From contig NC_132915.1 of the NCBI RefSeq assembly GCF_047675955.1, forward strand, positions 18,953,766 through 19,017,765: a stretch of DNA of 64,000 nucleotides, read 5' to 3'. Below, piece by piece: positions 35,138 to 46,712 of this stretch. The notes under the pieces are model-generated. The model had not been told where the DNA came from and did no database searches. It saw only the letters and a program-made list of their open reading frames with translations. The stretch is from Chlorocebus sabaeus. Lineage: Eukaryota > Chordata > Mammalia > Primates > Cercopithecidae. The translations under genes and the position numbers were made by a program. Position 1 is the stretch's first letter. Each line of letters starts with the position of its first letter.

Positions 35138-35503
35138 TAGGCAAACCTCATTTTATTGTGCTTTGCTTTATTGAGTTTTACAGATACTGCATTTTTTTTT
35201 TTTTTTAAACAAATTGAAGGTTTGTGGCAACCCTGCATCAAGTAAATGTATCTGTGCCATTTTTCCAACAGCATGTACTCACTTCACATCTCTGTGTCAC
35301 ATTTTTTAGCAATAAAGTATTCTTTAATTAAGGTATGTATTTTTTAAAGACATACTGCTATTGTACACTTAATAGACAATATATAGTGTCAATATAACTT
35401 TTATATGCACTGGAAAACCAAAAAATTCATGTGACTCACTTTATTGTGATTCTTTATTGCAATGGTCTGGAACTGAACTCACAGTATCTCCAAGGTATGC
35501 CTG
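35138..35503. mobile_element. Tigger-type (mariner) MITE, MER2/Tigger1-like
   Basis: A 366-bp element with inverted ends: 'taggcaaacctcattttattg' on the left and the complement of 'caaggtatgcctg' on the right, flanked by the TA target dinucleotide (35136-35137 and 35504-35505). The interior contains 'ggtttgtggcaaccctgcatc' and 'gccatttttccaacagcatg', typical of Tigger1 ends. No transposase sequence is present. Confidence 0.88.
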
Positions 35504-35529
35504 TATTTAAATGCATTCCTTTTTTTTAA

Positions 35530-35692
35530 TCCCCATAAAATCAAATGCAGCAAATCTACTGTTTTCCCCATTTTATATTTGAGGCAGCTGAGGCTCACAG
35601 CCTTAAATACCTTCTCCACACAACTAGTTAAGTAGAAGAGTCAAGATTTCAACCCAGTTTCTGTGACTTCAGAGCCCACACTCTCAACATTG
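35530..35692 (+). repeat. MIR SINE fragment
   Basis: 'ccccattttatatttgaggcagctgaggctcacag', 'acacaactagttaagtagaagagtc' and 'tttcaacccagtttctgtgact' follow the MIR core and 3' order. Confidence 0.7.
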
Positions 35693-35859
35693 TATGGCAG
35701 AGAAATCAGAGGTTCACAGAGATCCCGTAACTTTGCCAAGATGGTTTATGAAAGTGTCGGAAAATAAATCAGATCTGTACCAGCCTTGGCACAATCTGCT
35801 CTTCCATCTCACACGTGCTTCACACCCTTCCATCAGGTTGCTTCCACTACACATTTGTT

Positions 35860-36152
35860 TTTTGCTTGTTTGTTTATTTGGAATCTCGCTCTGTCACCCA
35901 GGCTAGAGTGCAGTGGTGCAATCTCAGCTGACTGCAACCTCCGCCTCCTGGGTTCAAGCAATTCTCCTGCCTCAACCTGAGTAGCTAGGATTATAGCACC
36001 TGCCACCACACCTGGCTAATTTTTGCATTTTTAGCAGAGACAGGGTTTCACCATATTGGCCAGGCTGGTCTCGAACTCCTGACCTCAGGTGATTCATCTG
36101 CCTCAGCCTCCCAGAGTGCTGTGATTACAGGCATGAGCCACTATGCCCGGCC
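35860..36152 (-). repeat. AluS, antisense
   Basis: Near full-length minus-strand Alu with a perfect 11-bp duplication, ACACATTTGTT, at 35849-35859 and 36153-36163. The tail is a mixed T-rich run ('tttttgcttgtttgtttattt'). Confidence 0.95.
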
Positions 36153-36270
36153 ACACATTTGTTCTTATGTCACTAATTTTTCTTACCCTGTTCTCCCCAT
36201 GAAGGAAAGTAAAGCTTCTTTTGTGCTCATAGTTTTGGGAATAGTTAGATATTTTAAAAATACTCTAAAT

Positions 36271-36587
36271 AGACTGGGTGCATTGGCTCATGCCTATAAT
36301 CCCAGCACTTTGGGAGGCCAAGGTGGGCAGATCACTTGAGGTCAGGAGTTCAAGATCAGCCTGTCCAACATGGTGAAACCTTGTCTCTGCTAAAGATACA
36401 AAAAATAGCTGGGTGTGCTGATGTGCACCTGTAGTCCCAGCTACTTGGGATGGTGAGACAGGAGAATCACTTGAACCCAGCAGGCAGAGGTTGCAGTGAG
36501 CCGAGATCATACCATTGCATTCCAGCCTGGGCATCACAGGGAGACTCTGTCTCAAAAAAAAACAAAAACAAACAAAAAAACCCAAAA
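36271..36587 (+). repeat. AluS/J, sense
   Basis: Full-length plus-strand Alu with an A-rich tail broken by C. A 9-bp duplication, ACTCTAAAT, lies at 36262-36270 and 36588-36596. Confidence 0.95.
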
Positions 36588-36596
36588 ACTCTAAAT

Positions 36597-37129
36597 GTCA
36601 CACATAATGCTAAAATATAAATTTGATAGAACTAGTTTTTGGAGCTTGGACTCCTGTAATTACCTTCCAGCATAGTAGGCAGACAAGACAGTAGCTACTG
36701 TGACCAAAAGAAAATGGAAGAAGGACAGCACACCACCAAAATTTTGTACAAATGACAAGAGTTTATAATATTTGCTCTTGTTTCATTTGTACGCACTTGC
36801 TCAAGCTTGTAAATAGGGAGGTGCTCCTAAAACTGTTATGGCCCACTGTACAATTGCTAACACACACTACTAAGGATTTATTCACGTCTCTAGGGAAGAA
36901 TATTCATTTGAACGTAATATAGAGAGCAATTAATGAGCTCTTTCCCTAACTCACTGGTAAGGCATTTTGAAATTTTACTGAAGTTTCTTTCAAGAGTGGA
37001 TGTTGACATCCTGGCCAATGCTGTGAAGAGCACTATTTTTAAACACATTCAGCAAACTCAGGAAGTTATTGGGTAAGCCTCATTTATTCCATATTATTAA
37101 GGAACTTGGCATTTGGTATAAATTAGTTG
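36597..37129. other. Single-copy sequence
   Basis: Nothing recognised. Confidence 0.4.
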
Positions 37130-37345
37130 TTCATGATTATTCTTACGTCACCAGTTAATGATAATCTTTACAAATACGTTCTCATTTAATCACCAAAGCA
37201 GCCCATACTAGATGAGTGTTTCAATACCCAATATGCACATGAGACACTACGGCCTCGAAAGGATAAGTAGCTTATCCAAAATTAGACAACTAGTAAGAGG
37301 CAAAATTCAGGATTCCAAACCACATCAGTCTGATGCCGAAGTCCC
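37130..37345 (+). repeat. MIR SINE
   Basis: 'ctttacaaatacgttctcatttaatcacc', 'gagacactacggcctcgaaaggataagtagc', 'caactagtaagaggc' and 'ccaaaccacatcagtctgatgccgaag' match the MIR order from core to 3' end. Confidence 0.7.
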
Positions 37346-38864
37346 TACTCCCTTCCCTACTCCTGAATCAGCAGCATCTCAAGAGCCAACATTTTTAAGT
37401 GAAGTTTGGTATTTCTCCTCAACTGTTCTCAGATTCCTGTCTTTTGAAGCAACAGTTCTTCACGTAGTTTAACAATTATTGTAGTAATGGATCTAAAGAT
37501 TTTGATGACGGCTCTTTTCTTTACTTCCAGGTTAGAAATGTCTTCTGGATAGCAGAACTTGTGGGAAATCTGACTGCTTAATATGGGATGTTTCTCTGTA
37601 TTAAAAGTTTTAAACATTTTCCTACTTTTTAAATCACTTTTATTTATATTCCCCCTCTACCTAGTATTTTCTAAATGTCTTGTCATCTTTCATTTTAATT
37701 TGCAAAATAGAGCTATTATTCACTACAACTAAACATGCCAGCAAGTCATGCTGAGAAATTTAATGAAGAAATATGGTTTAGCCAACCTTTACGCCAAAAA
37801 AGGAAGGCTTGACAAAGTACAAATTATAGAATATTGGCATCATGGCTCTATTATATCGAGAGTGAAGGCACTGGAATAAGAATTAAAATGATATTATACT
37901 TTAAATTAGCTATGCAAGCTAGAACTGATAGACTTGTTTAAAATATAATTACCTGAGAAGCTCTACTTATCCAAATCTGTACATAAATGTGTGAGTATTC
38001 TGATTTCATAATGGAATCTATTTCACAAGTCCTAAATATCTCTTATCTTGCCACTATAATAATTTTTTAAAGTAGAAATAAAGATCTCAAGATCGCATCA
38101 AAATTAAAACAGCTTCCAACTATCGCCACAACCTTAGAGGAAATCCCACTTACTACTCAGATGAATTGAAAAATCTTCCCTGAGGCCTAAGCTAGGCTGT
38201 GCTGGTGGGAGGAGAGCAGGCTGACCAGTCCTAAAGAGGTTGGGCCATTGGAGGAGGTTTTATTTGTTCCCCACTCTCTGCTGCTTAGTTACATGCTCAA
38301 GATTCAGATGAACCAGGAAATAGATGGCTGTTTGCCATTCTGCTGCACAATGACAGGTTTTAAGATGGTTGGTGTCCTGTTACTCTCCCCCAATCAACAC
38401 CAGGCTCTTCTGTAATTCTGCCCCTCTGCATTTGTAATTTCTCTTACTCAACAAGACAGAAGTTGGGGTAAATCAGAAGACTGGGCTCAAAAAAAAAAAG
38501 AGAAGAGAAAAGGTATGATCTCAGAAGCAGACCAGAGTGTCTCCTGCCCTCCAACTTCAAGGGCTGGGGTCAGATAAGGAGCAAAAGAGCACAACAAAAC
38601 CTATTCCTTGCTGGGGAAAGGAAAGGAGACAATATCTGAAAAAGATAAGATATGAGAGTGAACTAGACAGTTTTTAACCAGAGTTCACTCTCCAAGATTC
38701 TATCCAGGGGTGGAAAAGTGAACTTTGAGAATCCTTTATCAACAAAACATAAATCCACTGTACATTTTTGCCCACGAAATTGGGACTTTTCAATTAACTG
38801 GTCATTCATGCCAGATTTGCATACCTCCCATTCACCATTTTGGGGTAACCCCTAATCTAGTCTC
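37346..38864. other. Single-copy sequence
   Basis: No gene or repeat recognised. There are short A-rich runs near 38490-38512. Confidence 0.4.
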
Positions 38865-39080
38865 CATTGCTTTGATGTTGTCATTTCAAAAATGTTATAT
38901 AAATAGAATCATGTAGTATATAACCTTTTGAGATTGGCTTTTTTCATACAGCATAATCCACCTGGATATCCATCAAGTTGTATGTATCAGTAGTTTGCTA
39001 CTTCTTATTGCTGAATATTATTCCATGGTATGGATATATATCAGTTTGTTTAACCATTCACCCATTGACCAAAGGCCAAC
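38865..39080 (-). repeat. L1M 3'-region fragment, antisense
   Basis: 'tgttatataaatagaatcatg', 'ggcttttttcatacagcataat', 'attgctgaatattattccatgg' and 'gtttgtttaaccattcaccc' are the familiar antisense landmarks of the 3' region of old L1 elements. Confidence 0.7.
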
Positions 39081-39214
39081 TTTAAAAATGTAGTAGGGTA
39101 TTTGAACTTTCCTCCCTCATGAAAAAAGATCTGTCAACTTACCTAAAGAGATTCGTTTGGTAATGTAAAAGGGAAAATAAATTCACCTGAAGTTTGAGAA
39201 AATGGAAGGAATTA
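39081..39214. other. Unassigned sequence
   Basis: Nothing recognised. Confidence 0.4.
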
Positions 39215-39415
39215 GCAATAAGTACTTATTAAATGGTTGACATTTAGTTTTCAAAGTAAACCTAGACTGGAGATTATATTCATTTTACTAGTAAAAGCAA
39301 GGTTCAAAATGGCTAAATACATTCCCACAGTTACTAGGTAGTTGATGTATGATTAAACCCAAGTCTTTTCCAACCAAATTCTATAGCCTCTGGACCCCAT
39401 TACGCCACACTGTGA
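39215..39415 (+). repeat. MIR SINE fragment
   Basis: 'attcattttactagtaaaagc', 'cattcccacagttactaggtag' and 'ttaaacccaagtcttttccaacc' follow the MIR 3' order, well diverged. Confidence 0.55.
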
Positions 39416-40039
39416 TATGGAAGAGAGAAACCAATGGGCCACCATGAATTAAGAAATAGCACTCATCCCAGAAGACCAGTGAAATCAGCCACAAGTGAAT
39501 TGACAGAATAAAAATTTGATTGCTGCCTTTCCAGTTTATTTTCACAATGGCTTTTTCAAATCTGAATTCTTTTACTTAATATTCCCATAACTCAGAACTA
39601 TAAACCAAAAATTCTCTTACTCCCAATAAAAACAACAAAAATCTGGGAAAAAGATGAATGAAAAAGCTAGAATCAATTGGTGGTATTTGTGGCAAATACA
39701 GTATGGCAAAGAATTCTCTGATAAGGGTGCTCCCATAAGGAAGGAAGTGCTTGCAGATGAAAGAGTCCCCCTTCAGTTCCTCCCACATGCTGACATAGCA
39801 CTGCTCCATAATTTTTTTGTCACAGCTTTCAGATAAATCATTAGAACCACTACCTCTCTTGTCAAGCTGGTTTCAAATGACACCAGAGCACTGAGCTGGG
39901 GTCACAGGGCTGTCCCGCTGCTAGCTTCTTGTGCGGGGCCACATCCCCACCCACCTTGCAGAAGACAGTGTCTTGCTTACTAGACAGAGATAAATCCCTC
40001 GCTGGCATGCTCATCAGACACTAAGCCAAACTCATCTCC
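39416..40039. other. Single-copy sequence
   Basis: Nothing recognised. The part from 39880 on becomes GC-richer towards the candidate element that follows. Confidence 0.4.
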
Positions 40040-40520
40040 TTCTTCCTCTCCTTTCCTCCCTCACTCTGGTTATTTATAGAGATCACAGGTGAATCGAGGG
40101 AAATTATTACAGCGCAATGACTGCTGAAAGGCTAGAAGCTAAAGAAGATGGATTATCATGGCTCTGACATGATTTGTATGGATTTCCAAAATTAAGCTGT
40201 TCGCTTAGAGTGACCACCCTCCTCCCGCCCCAGGCTTTGCAGCCGCCCTGGTGATAACCTTCATCTGCACTTGTGAGCCCAGAAAGCTGAGCACGTTTCC
40301 CATTACCTTTCAAGCGAGTGTGTAGGGTTCTTCTGGCCCCTCAGTAATAGCAGGGCTGCTGGTGAACAGAGTGATAAACACCTACTGAGAGGGATGTAGC
40401 GTGAAAAGATCTCATCACCTGCCATTAGCTTCCCCAATGAATAATGCAGCATTTTCCGTGGCAGGTGTCAGGGGTGGGAGGGAGAATTGCTGCCGTGAAT
40501 GCTCTGGTGAGCACATCAGC
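40040..40520. promoter_or_regulatory. Candidate conserved noncoding element
   Basis: About 480 bp free of recognisable repeats, GC-richer than its surroundings, with words common in developmental enhancers: ATTACAGCGCAATGAC (about 40106), CAGTAATAGCAGGGCTGC (about 40341), ATGAATAATGCAGC (about 40437) and CAGGTG. It keeps several CpGs (CAAGCGAGTG, GTAGCGTG, TTCCGTGG, GCCGTGAA). No coding frame with codon character spans it. Function is inferred from composition only. Confidence 0.35.
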
Positions 40521-40879
40521 ACAATGTAAGGGGTGAAAGCAACAGATGCATGTGACAAAATTACACAAGCTATTGTGTTTTAAAAGAAAGAGGAACTTTT
40601 ACTTCCCATATACCTGGCAGGTTTTTTTTTTTTTTTTCCTCTATCTTTACAGTCAGGACATGGCAAATGCTGCTTTAATTCTTACCATTTTCATCTGGAC
40701 CCTTCGCAAAGGGATCATTTCTCTTTGATCTTGTTGCTTAGCTAATAGCATATTTCTCCCTCTGCTTTCAGTTTTTCTCTGGCTTGTCTATCTTGGACTA
40801 GATGTGTATATTGGGATTTTTTTGTATTTTTATTCATCTTTATAGGCTTGGGTTAAATAGAAATGCCAAAAAAAGAGCA
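40521..40879. other. Single-copy sequence with T17 tract
   Basis: A pure T run lies at 40621-40637. Nothing else recognised. Confidence 0.4.
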
Positions 40880-41110
40880 AATGCAATAATTTCTGTGTGC
40901 TATTGTATGTACATTTGCATGCACACATGTAATTTTTGGCCAAAACAATCGGTAGCTAATAGACTTATTGCCTTTGAGAACCTGCCTGAAGACAATAATA
41001 TTAGGCCAGCAGACCCTAAGGCAAAAATGAGATCCATTATTGGTTATTCCAGCACACAAATTCATTTGTCTTGAGAGCCACAAATGGAAGTGATTTGTAG
41101 CTTCAGTTCA
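40880..41110. promoter_or_regulatory. Candidate conserved noncoding element
   Basis: Repeat-free, AT-rich block with TAGCTAATAGACTTATTGCC, GACAATAATATTAGGCC, CCATTATTGG and ATTTGTCTTGAGAGCC, words that recur in SOX- and homeodomain-bound enhancers. The overlapping 70-90-codon frames on both strands (40802-41083) are not credible genes. The call rests on texture, not on alignment. Confidence 0.3.
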
Positions 41111-42207
41111 CAATATGAGAAAAACTGATGAGCTTTAGGTCAACTTCCCTCAAAATTGGCAAAAATTTCTGAGCACTTACAGGTAGATTTTGCATTTTGG
41201 GGACAGTTGTCATATAACTTCCAAGGCGGCCAGACATGAGAATTAAATTCCAGGACTACTTAGCCACCACCCTCTCACAAAAAAATCCCACATTTTCTGA
41301 GGCTAAAATGTCGAATTTTTTGTATTGAGCTTCCCCATTGAAGGCAAGGAAGAAAATAAAAAAGACAGAAATAGTTCTTGGGTTAAAATTAGGCTAGCGA
41401 ATTTTAAAATGTGGTACACATTACTACCACTAAAATAGTTACTGAATGAGACTAGCAATGACTTACTCCTTAAATTCTGGACCTGCCCCTATCAGTGCAG
41501 CAAATAAAGTTCCCATCCTTTCTCCACATCATGAGGGATAAGAAAGAGCTGGATCAGATTAAAGCATCTTGATAAATTAAAACAAAGCTTGCTTTTGACT
41601 ATTGACGCCCTTTCCTCATCACTTTGGCCATCATTTTTTGGAACAAGTATATTGACAAGGGTAAGAGTGCTTAGACAGTTGCCAGGACAAAAAGTAAGCT
41701 GTCCCAGAGAAGCAGGGACATACAGCCAACATACCACCTTTTACCTTGTTATCCCAAGAGACTAAGACCCTTATATTGCCTTCATCTGTTCAATAACATT
41801 CTAGTTTAGTCTTACTCTCCTCCAAAATATGCAGATTGCCATATTACCAATAGTTCCTTACTTCTTCAAAATTCTCAGCCCTTTATTAGACAAGCTATCA
41901 GAATCCGTTCATTAATTCAACAATATCCATTGCGTACATATAATGTGTCACATAATGCAGCTAAGTGTCAAAGCTGTTATGTCCCTGCCCAAAGAAGAAG
42001 TACATGCTAGCAGAGGAAACAGGTAATAAATAAATAACCAAAAAAACAAACAAGTACTTAAGTATCATGATAATTCCATAAAGGAAATAAAACAGCCAGC
42101 AAGATGATGTACTAAACAGTAACCAAGAAAGGGGGCTACATTTGTGAAGTTAGAGAAGACCATGTAGAAGTGGGCATTTAAATAGCCAGTAAAGAAAATA
42201 ATGCCGG
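41111..42207. other. Single-copy sequence
   Basis: Mostly unrecognised. A worn L2/MIR trace may lie at 41890-42010. Confidence 0.35.
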
Positions 42208-42640
42208 CTGCGTTAGTCCAGGTCCTTTGAGAAGCAGATGCCAAGACGGGATTAAAGATGCAAGGATTTTATTGGAGAAGATGCCTGTGACGAAAGGAGA
42301 GGGTGGGAGCAGGAGAAAGCTGAGACTGTCATCATACCACAATGCAAGTTTTACCATGGGTGAAGGAGAGAGGGAGAGAAGGTTGGTAAGAAGAGTCCTG
42401 GTCTGCCATGCAATCTAAGAAAGTTTCAGGAGAGCTGTCCTGAATTCCTGGAACCCAAGTCAGCAGACAAAGTAGCCCTACATCTCCCAGGAATGCAGCT
42501 GTCCTAGCATCCCCACCACACTTGACTGTTGGTGGCGAGCAGCACAGAGAAGCATGACCTCGAGGCAGAATTGGTGACAGGCTTCAGAGCACAGCAACCA
42601 GGGCCCATGCCCTCAGATGATCTGTGAGGCTCGTTCTCGT
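42208..42640 (+). mobile_element. Possible ancient ERVL-type LTR relic
   Basis: 'gttagtccaggtcctttgagaagcagatgccaagacgg' and 'gcaaggattttattggagaagatgcctgtg' have an LTR-like ring, seen in several old LTRs. I cannot name the family or find the far end. Confidence 0.3.
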
Positions 42641-42826
42641 GGCTGCTGTAACTACTATGTAAAGAGCAGGAGGAAGACAATTCCAGAGAGAGAGAAAAGC
42701 AAGGATAACTGCCTGGGGGTCAAAAACTCCCTGGAATAAATGAAAGGAGTTTGGGCAGATTTGACAATAGTAGAAAAATACACAAGGGCTAGATTATACG
42801 GGGGTTTATACATTAAAGAAATAATA

Positions 42827-43080
42827 CACTGGGTACGGTGGCTCATGCTTGTAATCCCAGCACTTTGGGAGGCCCAGGCAGGCAGATCACATGGTCAGGA
42901 GATCGAGACCATCCTGGCTAACATGGTGAAACCCTATCTCTACTAAAAAATACAAAAAATTATCCAGGCATGGTGGCAGGCGCCTACAGTCCCAGCTACT
43001 CAGGAGGCTGAGGCAGGAGAATGGTGTGAACCCGGGAGGCTGCACCCCAGCCTGGGCAATAGAGCAAGACTCAGTCTCAA

Positions 43081-43111
<31 letters not shown>
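42827..43111 (+). repeat. AluY-like with right-monomer deletion
   Basis: Plus-strand Alu with a perfect 12-bp duplication, AAAGAAATAATA, at 42815-42826 and 43112-43123. Around 43041 the sequence jumps from 'cccgggaggc' to 'tgcaccccagcctggg', losing about 40 bases of the right monomer. The tail is A-rich with AAAAG units. Confidence 0.95.
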
Positions 43112-43112
<1 letters not shown>

Positions 43113-43129
43113 AAGAAATAATAATGGCT

Positions 43130-43312
43130 CAGTTATTAAGTGTACACCATTGGCTAGGCATTGTTCCAGATGTTTTACATAAACTGTTCATTTTCCATAT
43201 TTTTGTAAGGTGCTATTATTATCCTAATTCTACAAGTAAGCAAACTGAAACCAGAAAGGTGAAGAGATTCACTCAAGGTTACATTAGTTTGTAAGTAAGG
43301 GAGCTGAGATAC
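43130..43312 (+). repeat. MIR SINE
   Basis: 'ggctaggcattgttccagatg', 'gtaaggtgctattattatcc', 'caaactgaaaccagaaaggtgaag' and 'actcaaggttacatt' give the MIR order. It directly follows the Alu's right duplication. Confidence 0.78.
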
Positions 43313-44032
43313 ACACACACAGCCTACTTGCAACCACCAGGCTTACATCATCTCTAATAAGGGTTTTGAATTTTATCCTAAGAAAAATAGGAAGACACTG
43401 AAGCAGCATAAACAGAATTAATTAATATACACTAATATGTGGTTCCAGGGCATCTGCTTATCCTCTTAGCCATTTGAGAATCTTTTAAATTAAAACTAAA
43501 ATAATTGCTTATACTTTGAACAAAATACGCAACCATGGAAGCTGTTATGGTACGTTAACCCATTCACAGAATGACCCCAAAGGCTATCAGTTTGCACAGG
43601 CTGAAAATGGGAAGATTCTGCAGCAGGTCCAGCCTTCCATGTAAGCTGCTCTGCCACATGGGCCATACTAGATCTTTGAGGTCCTTGTGACAGATTGGAA
43701 GACTAGATGAGGGTTTTGGAAGGTTCCTACGTCTGGGCTATAGATGATTCATACACAGATCTTTAGGGTTTTGGAGCAAAGCCACGTCATCCTCTGCAGA
43801 TTATTAGTCTTCTGAGAAAGAGGTTTTGGCTTGCTACTGGGTTTAGTAGAGACTATGCAACCTGAGCTGCTCATCATGAACAGGGTGTTGTCTGATTCAC
43901 AAAGCCAAAAAGTTATGTGCACACAGCAAAACTATCATCAAATGTAAGTGGCATATACAAGATGAAACTTGGGCAGGTCCTGAAGGAAAAGGAAGTTGCA
44001 GGAGGAAGCAGTCTAAATGATCATGGTCCCTA
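43313..44032. other. Single-copy sequence
   Basis: Nothing recognised. Confidence 0.4.
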
Positions 44033-44298
44033 CTTTTTGAGTCAGGGTCTTGTTCTGTCACCCAGGCCGGAGTGCAGGTTCAGTGGCGTGATCATGACTT
44101 ACTGCAGCCTGGACTTCTTGGGCTCAAGCGATCCTCCCACTTCAGCTTCTGAGTAGCTGGGACTATAGGCACGCACAACCATGCCCAAGTAATTTTTTGT
44201 ATATTTTGTAGAAATCAGGTTTTGCTACATTGCCCAGCCTGGTCTCAAACACCTGGGCTTGAGTGATCCACCTGACTCACCCTCCTCCAAATTGTTGG
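44033..44298 (-). repeat. AluJ, antisense, 5'-truncated
   Basis: A diverged minus-strand Alu with a short T tail (44034-44038) and J-type text ('gatcatgacttactgcagcctgg', 'tgggctcaagcgatcctccc'). It breaks off near 'ccaaattgttgg', so the first 30 or so bases of the Alu are missing. Confidence 0.92.
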
Positions 44299-44667
44299 AC
44301 CTAGTCTTGATTCATTGCCTCCTCCTTCTTAACACAGACCATTGACCTCATGGGGAGTTCTTCATGACCAGTTAACAGATGGTTTACAGATAGTTTGCAT
44401 GATATGCCAGCAATATCCAGAAGTGGATGACTACAGCGTTACAGCCCCTCTTGAGTTTGGCCCTAAAGGACAGTGGTGAAGAAAAAGCTTTCCACTGGGC
44501 AGAGCTTCAGTAGCTGGTTGTTCACTTTGTCTAAAAGGAGAGATGTCTAGAGGTGTAGGTCTGCAATGATTTATGGGCTATAGCTAACAAGTTGGCTCAT
44601 GGCCAAGGGCTTATAAAGAACATAGTTGGAAAACTAGTTGACTAGGAGATCTAAGGAAAAGGTATAC
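44299..44667. other. Unassigned sequence
   Basis: Nothing recognised. Confidence 0.4.
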
Positions 44668-45060
44668 AGAATGATGGCCCCACAAATACATCTTAACCCC
44701 TGGAACCTGGAATTGTTACCTTACATGGCAAAAGAAACTACAGATGTGATTCAGGTTAAGGAATTTGATACCAGGAGATTATAGTGGATTATCTGGGTGG
44801 GCCCAACCTGATCTCATTATTCCTTAAAAGTGTAGAACCTCTCCAGGGTCAGGGTCTGAATCAGATTGCATGTAGCTGGTCTTTGAAGATGAAGGAAGGG
44901 TGCCAAAACTAAAGAAATGAGCAACCTCTAGAAGCTAAAAAAGGCAAGGTAATGGATTCTCCCCAGGACCTCCAGAAAGAAATGCAGACCTACTAGCACT
45001 CTTATTTTAACCCAGAGAGACCTGTTTCTGACTTTTGGCCAATCTGTAAGACAATTAATA
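44668..45060 (+). mobile_element. MLT1-type LTR
   Basis: 'gatggccccacaaatacatcttaacccctggaacc', 'cagatgtgattcaggttaagg', 'ggattatctgggtgggcccaacctgatctc' and 'ttttaacccagagagacctgtttctgac' are ordered landmarks of an MLT1-group LTR. The extreme 3' end is lost. Confidence 0.75.
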
Positions 45061-46234
45061 CTACCATCAGTATTCTATACAGAGTTTTTGAGCAAGAACT
45101 CATTTCACAGCAAATGAAATATGACAATGGAACCATACTCATGGAATTCACTAGTCTTATCACGCTCCCCATTACTTGAAAGCAGCTGGCTGGATAGAAA
45201 ATGGAATAGCCTTTTGAATACTCAGTTATAGTGCCAGGTAGGTGACAATACTTTGAGAGATGGAGGCAGTGTCCTCCGGGATCCACTATGTGCTCCAAAC
45301 CAGTGTTCAATATATGGTGCCATTTCTTCAACAGTCAGAATTCCCAGACATGGAAAATGGGAGAGGCGTATCTCACTGTTCTACCTAATGACCCACCACT
45401 AGCAAAATTGTTGCTTCCTGTTCCTTTGAATTAAGGTTCTGATGCTCTAGAAGTCTTAGTTTCCAAGAACAAATGCTTCCACAGGGGACGTAAGAGTAAT
45501 TCCATTGAGCTGAAAGTTGAGACCGTCACCCAGCCACTTTGAGAGCTTATGCCAGTAGAATAACAGGACAAATATCCAAGGGCTAAAAGTTGAAGAAACC
45601 GATTGTCACTCTCAAGGGAAAATTAAGTTGCTACTGAGAAACAAGGGTGTGCTTTTAGTATTTCAATGTCCTGTGATTAAAGTCAATGCTTGGGTATACA
45701 TGTGCAAAGACAGGGTGCAATATAATGTTTAAAACTCAGAAAACTAACCATTTGATAAGTCTATTATCAAATAATCTATTTGACTGCCTTCTCCACTAAG
45801 TAAAATACTTAGAGGTTACTTTGTTTAAAAAGCAATAGGTGATCAAAAGAAGTTGAATACACTAATAAAAACACAGTTTAGGCCTCTTTTATGTACAGTA
45901 ATTACCCCCCAATTAAGTCCAATGCAAACAATAAGCTTTCTCAATTCGGAAAAACAATCCAGTGAAATTATTCATAAATCTGTACTGCATGAATCTAGGG
46001 TTGAACAACCCCTTCCTTCATACCTCTCAGGAGCAGGAACAAGACATTATGACATTGGTTAGGATTGAGGTAAAAAAATGTGCCTAATGGTCATTTGTAG
46101 CATCTTAATACCCTTCCTCTTGACTCCTGTGGTTCTACCCAAGGTCCAAATCAGTTTCCAGCTTTCTAATCAATTATCTAAACCATATGTGGTAAAAAGC
46201 TTCCAAAATGCCTCCCAGTGCCCGCTGCCTCCTC
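45061..46234. other. Single-copy sequence
   Basis: No gene or repeat recognised. The 109-codon minus frame (45002-45331) overlaps the MLT1 tail and shows no domain. Confidence 0.4.
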
Positions 46235-46712
46235 ATATTAATGCCCTTGTGTATTCTCCCCACTCCTTGTGTGTGGGCTAAACCTAGGGATTTGCTGCTA
46301 GTGATGAGAAATGGAAAAGGCAACGGAATATCGCTTTTGAGATTAGGTTATGCAAAACTGACTTTCATCTTGTTCACACACACTTTATCTCTGCCCCTTC
46401 TTACTTCTTTCCTCTGATGAAGTAAGCTGCTATGTTGTAAGATGCCTTACAGAGAGACCCAGTTAGCAGAGAACTGAGGGAAGCCTCCAGTTACAGCCCA
46501 CGAGGAACTGAAGCCCTCAGTTTAATAGTTCTTAACTGGATCATGCTAACAAACAGAAGAATAAGTCTAGAAGTAGATTTTTCCCCATTTGAGCCTTGAG
46601 ATACCCAGAGCCATTGCCAAAACCTTAATTTCAATTCTGTAGGAGACCCTGAACTGGAGAACCCAGCCAAATTGTGCTGAGATTCCTGGGTCACAGAATC
46701 TTTGAGATAAAA
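46235..46712 (+). mobile_element. Old MaLR/ERVL-type LTR
   Basis: 'ccccactccttgtgtgtgggctaaacctagggatttgctgc', 'gatgagaaatggaaaaggc', 'gagattaggttatgcaaaactg', 'gcctccagttacagcccacgagg' and 'cctgggtcacagaatctttgagataa' follow an old MaLR-like LTR in order. The family is not fixed. Confidence 0.6.
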
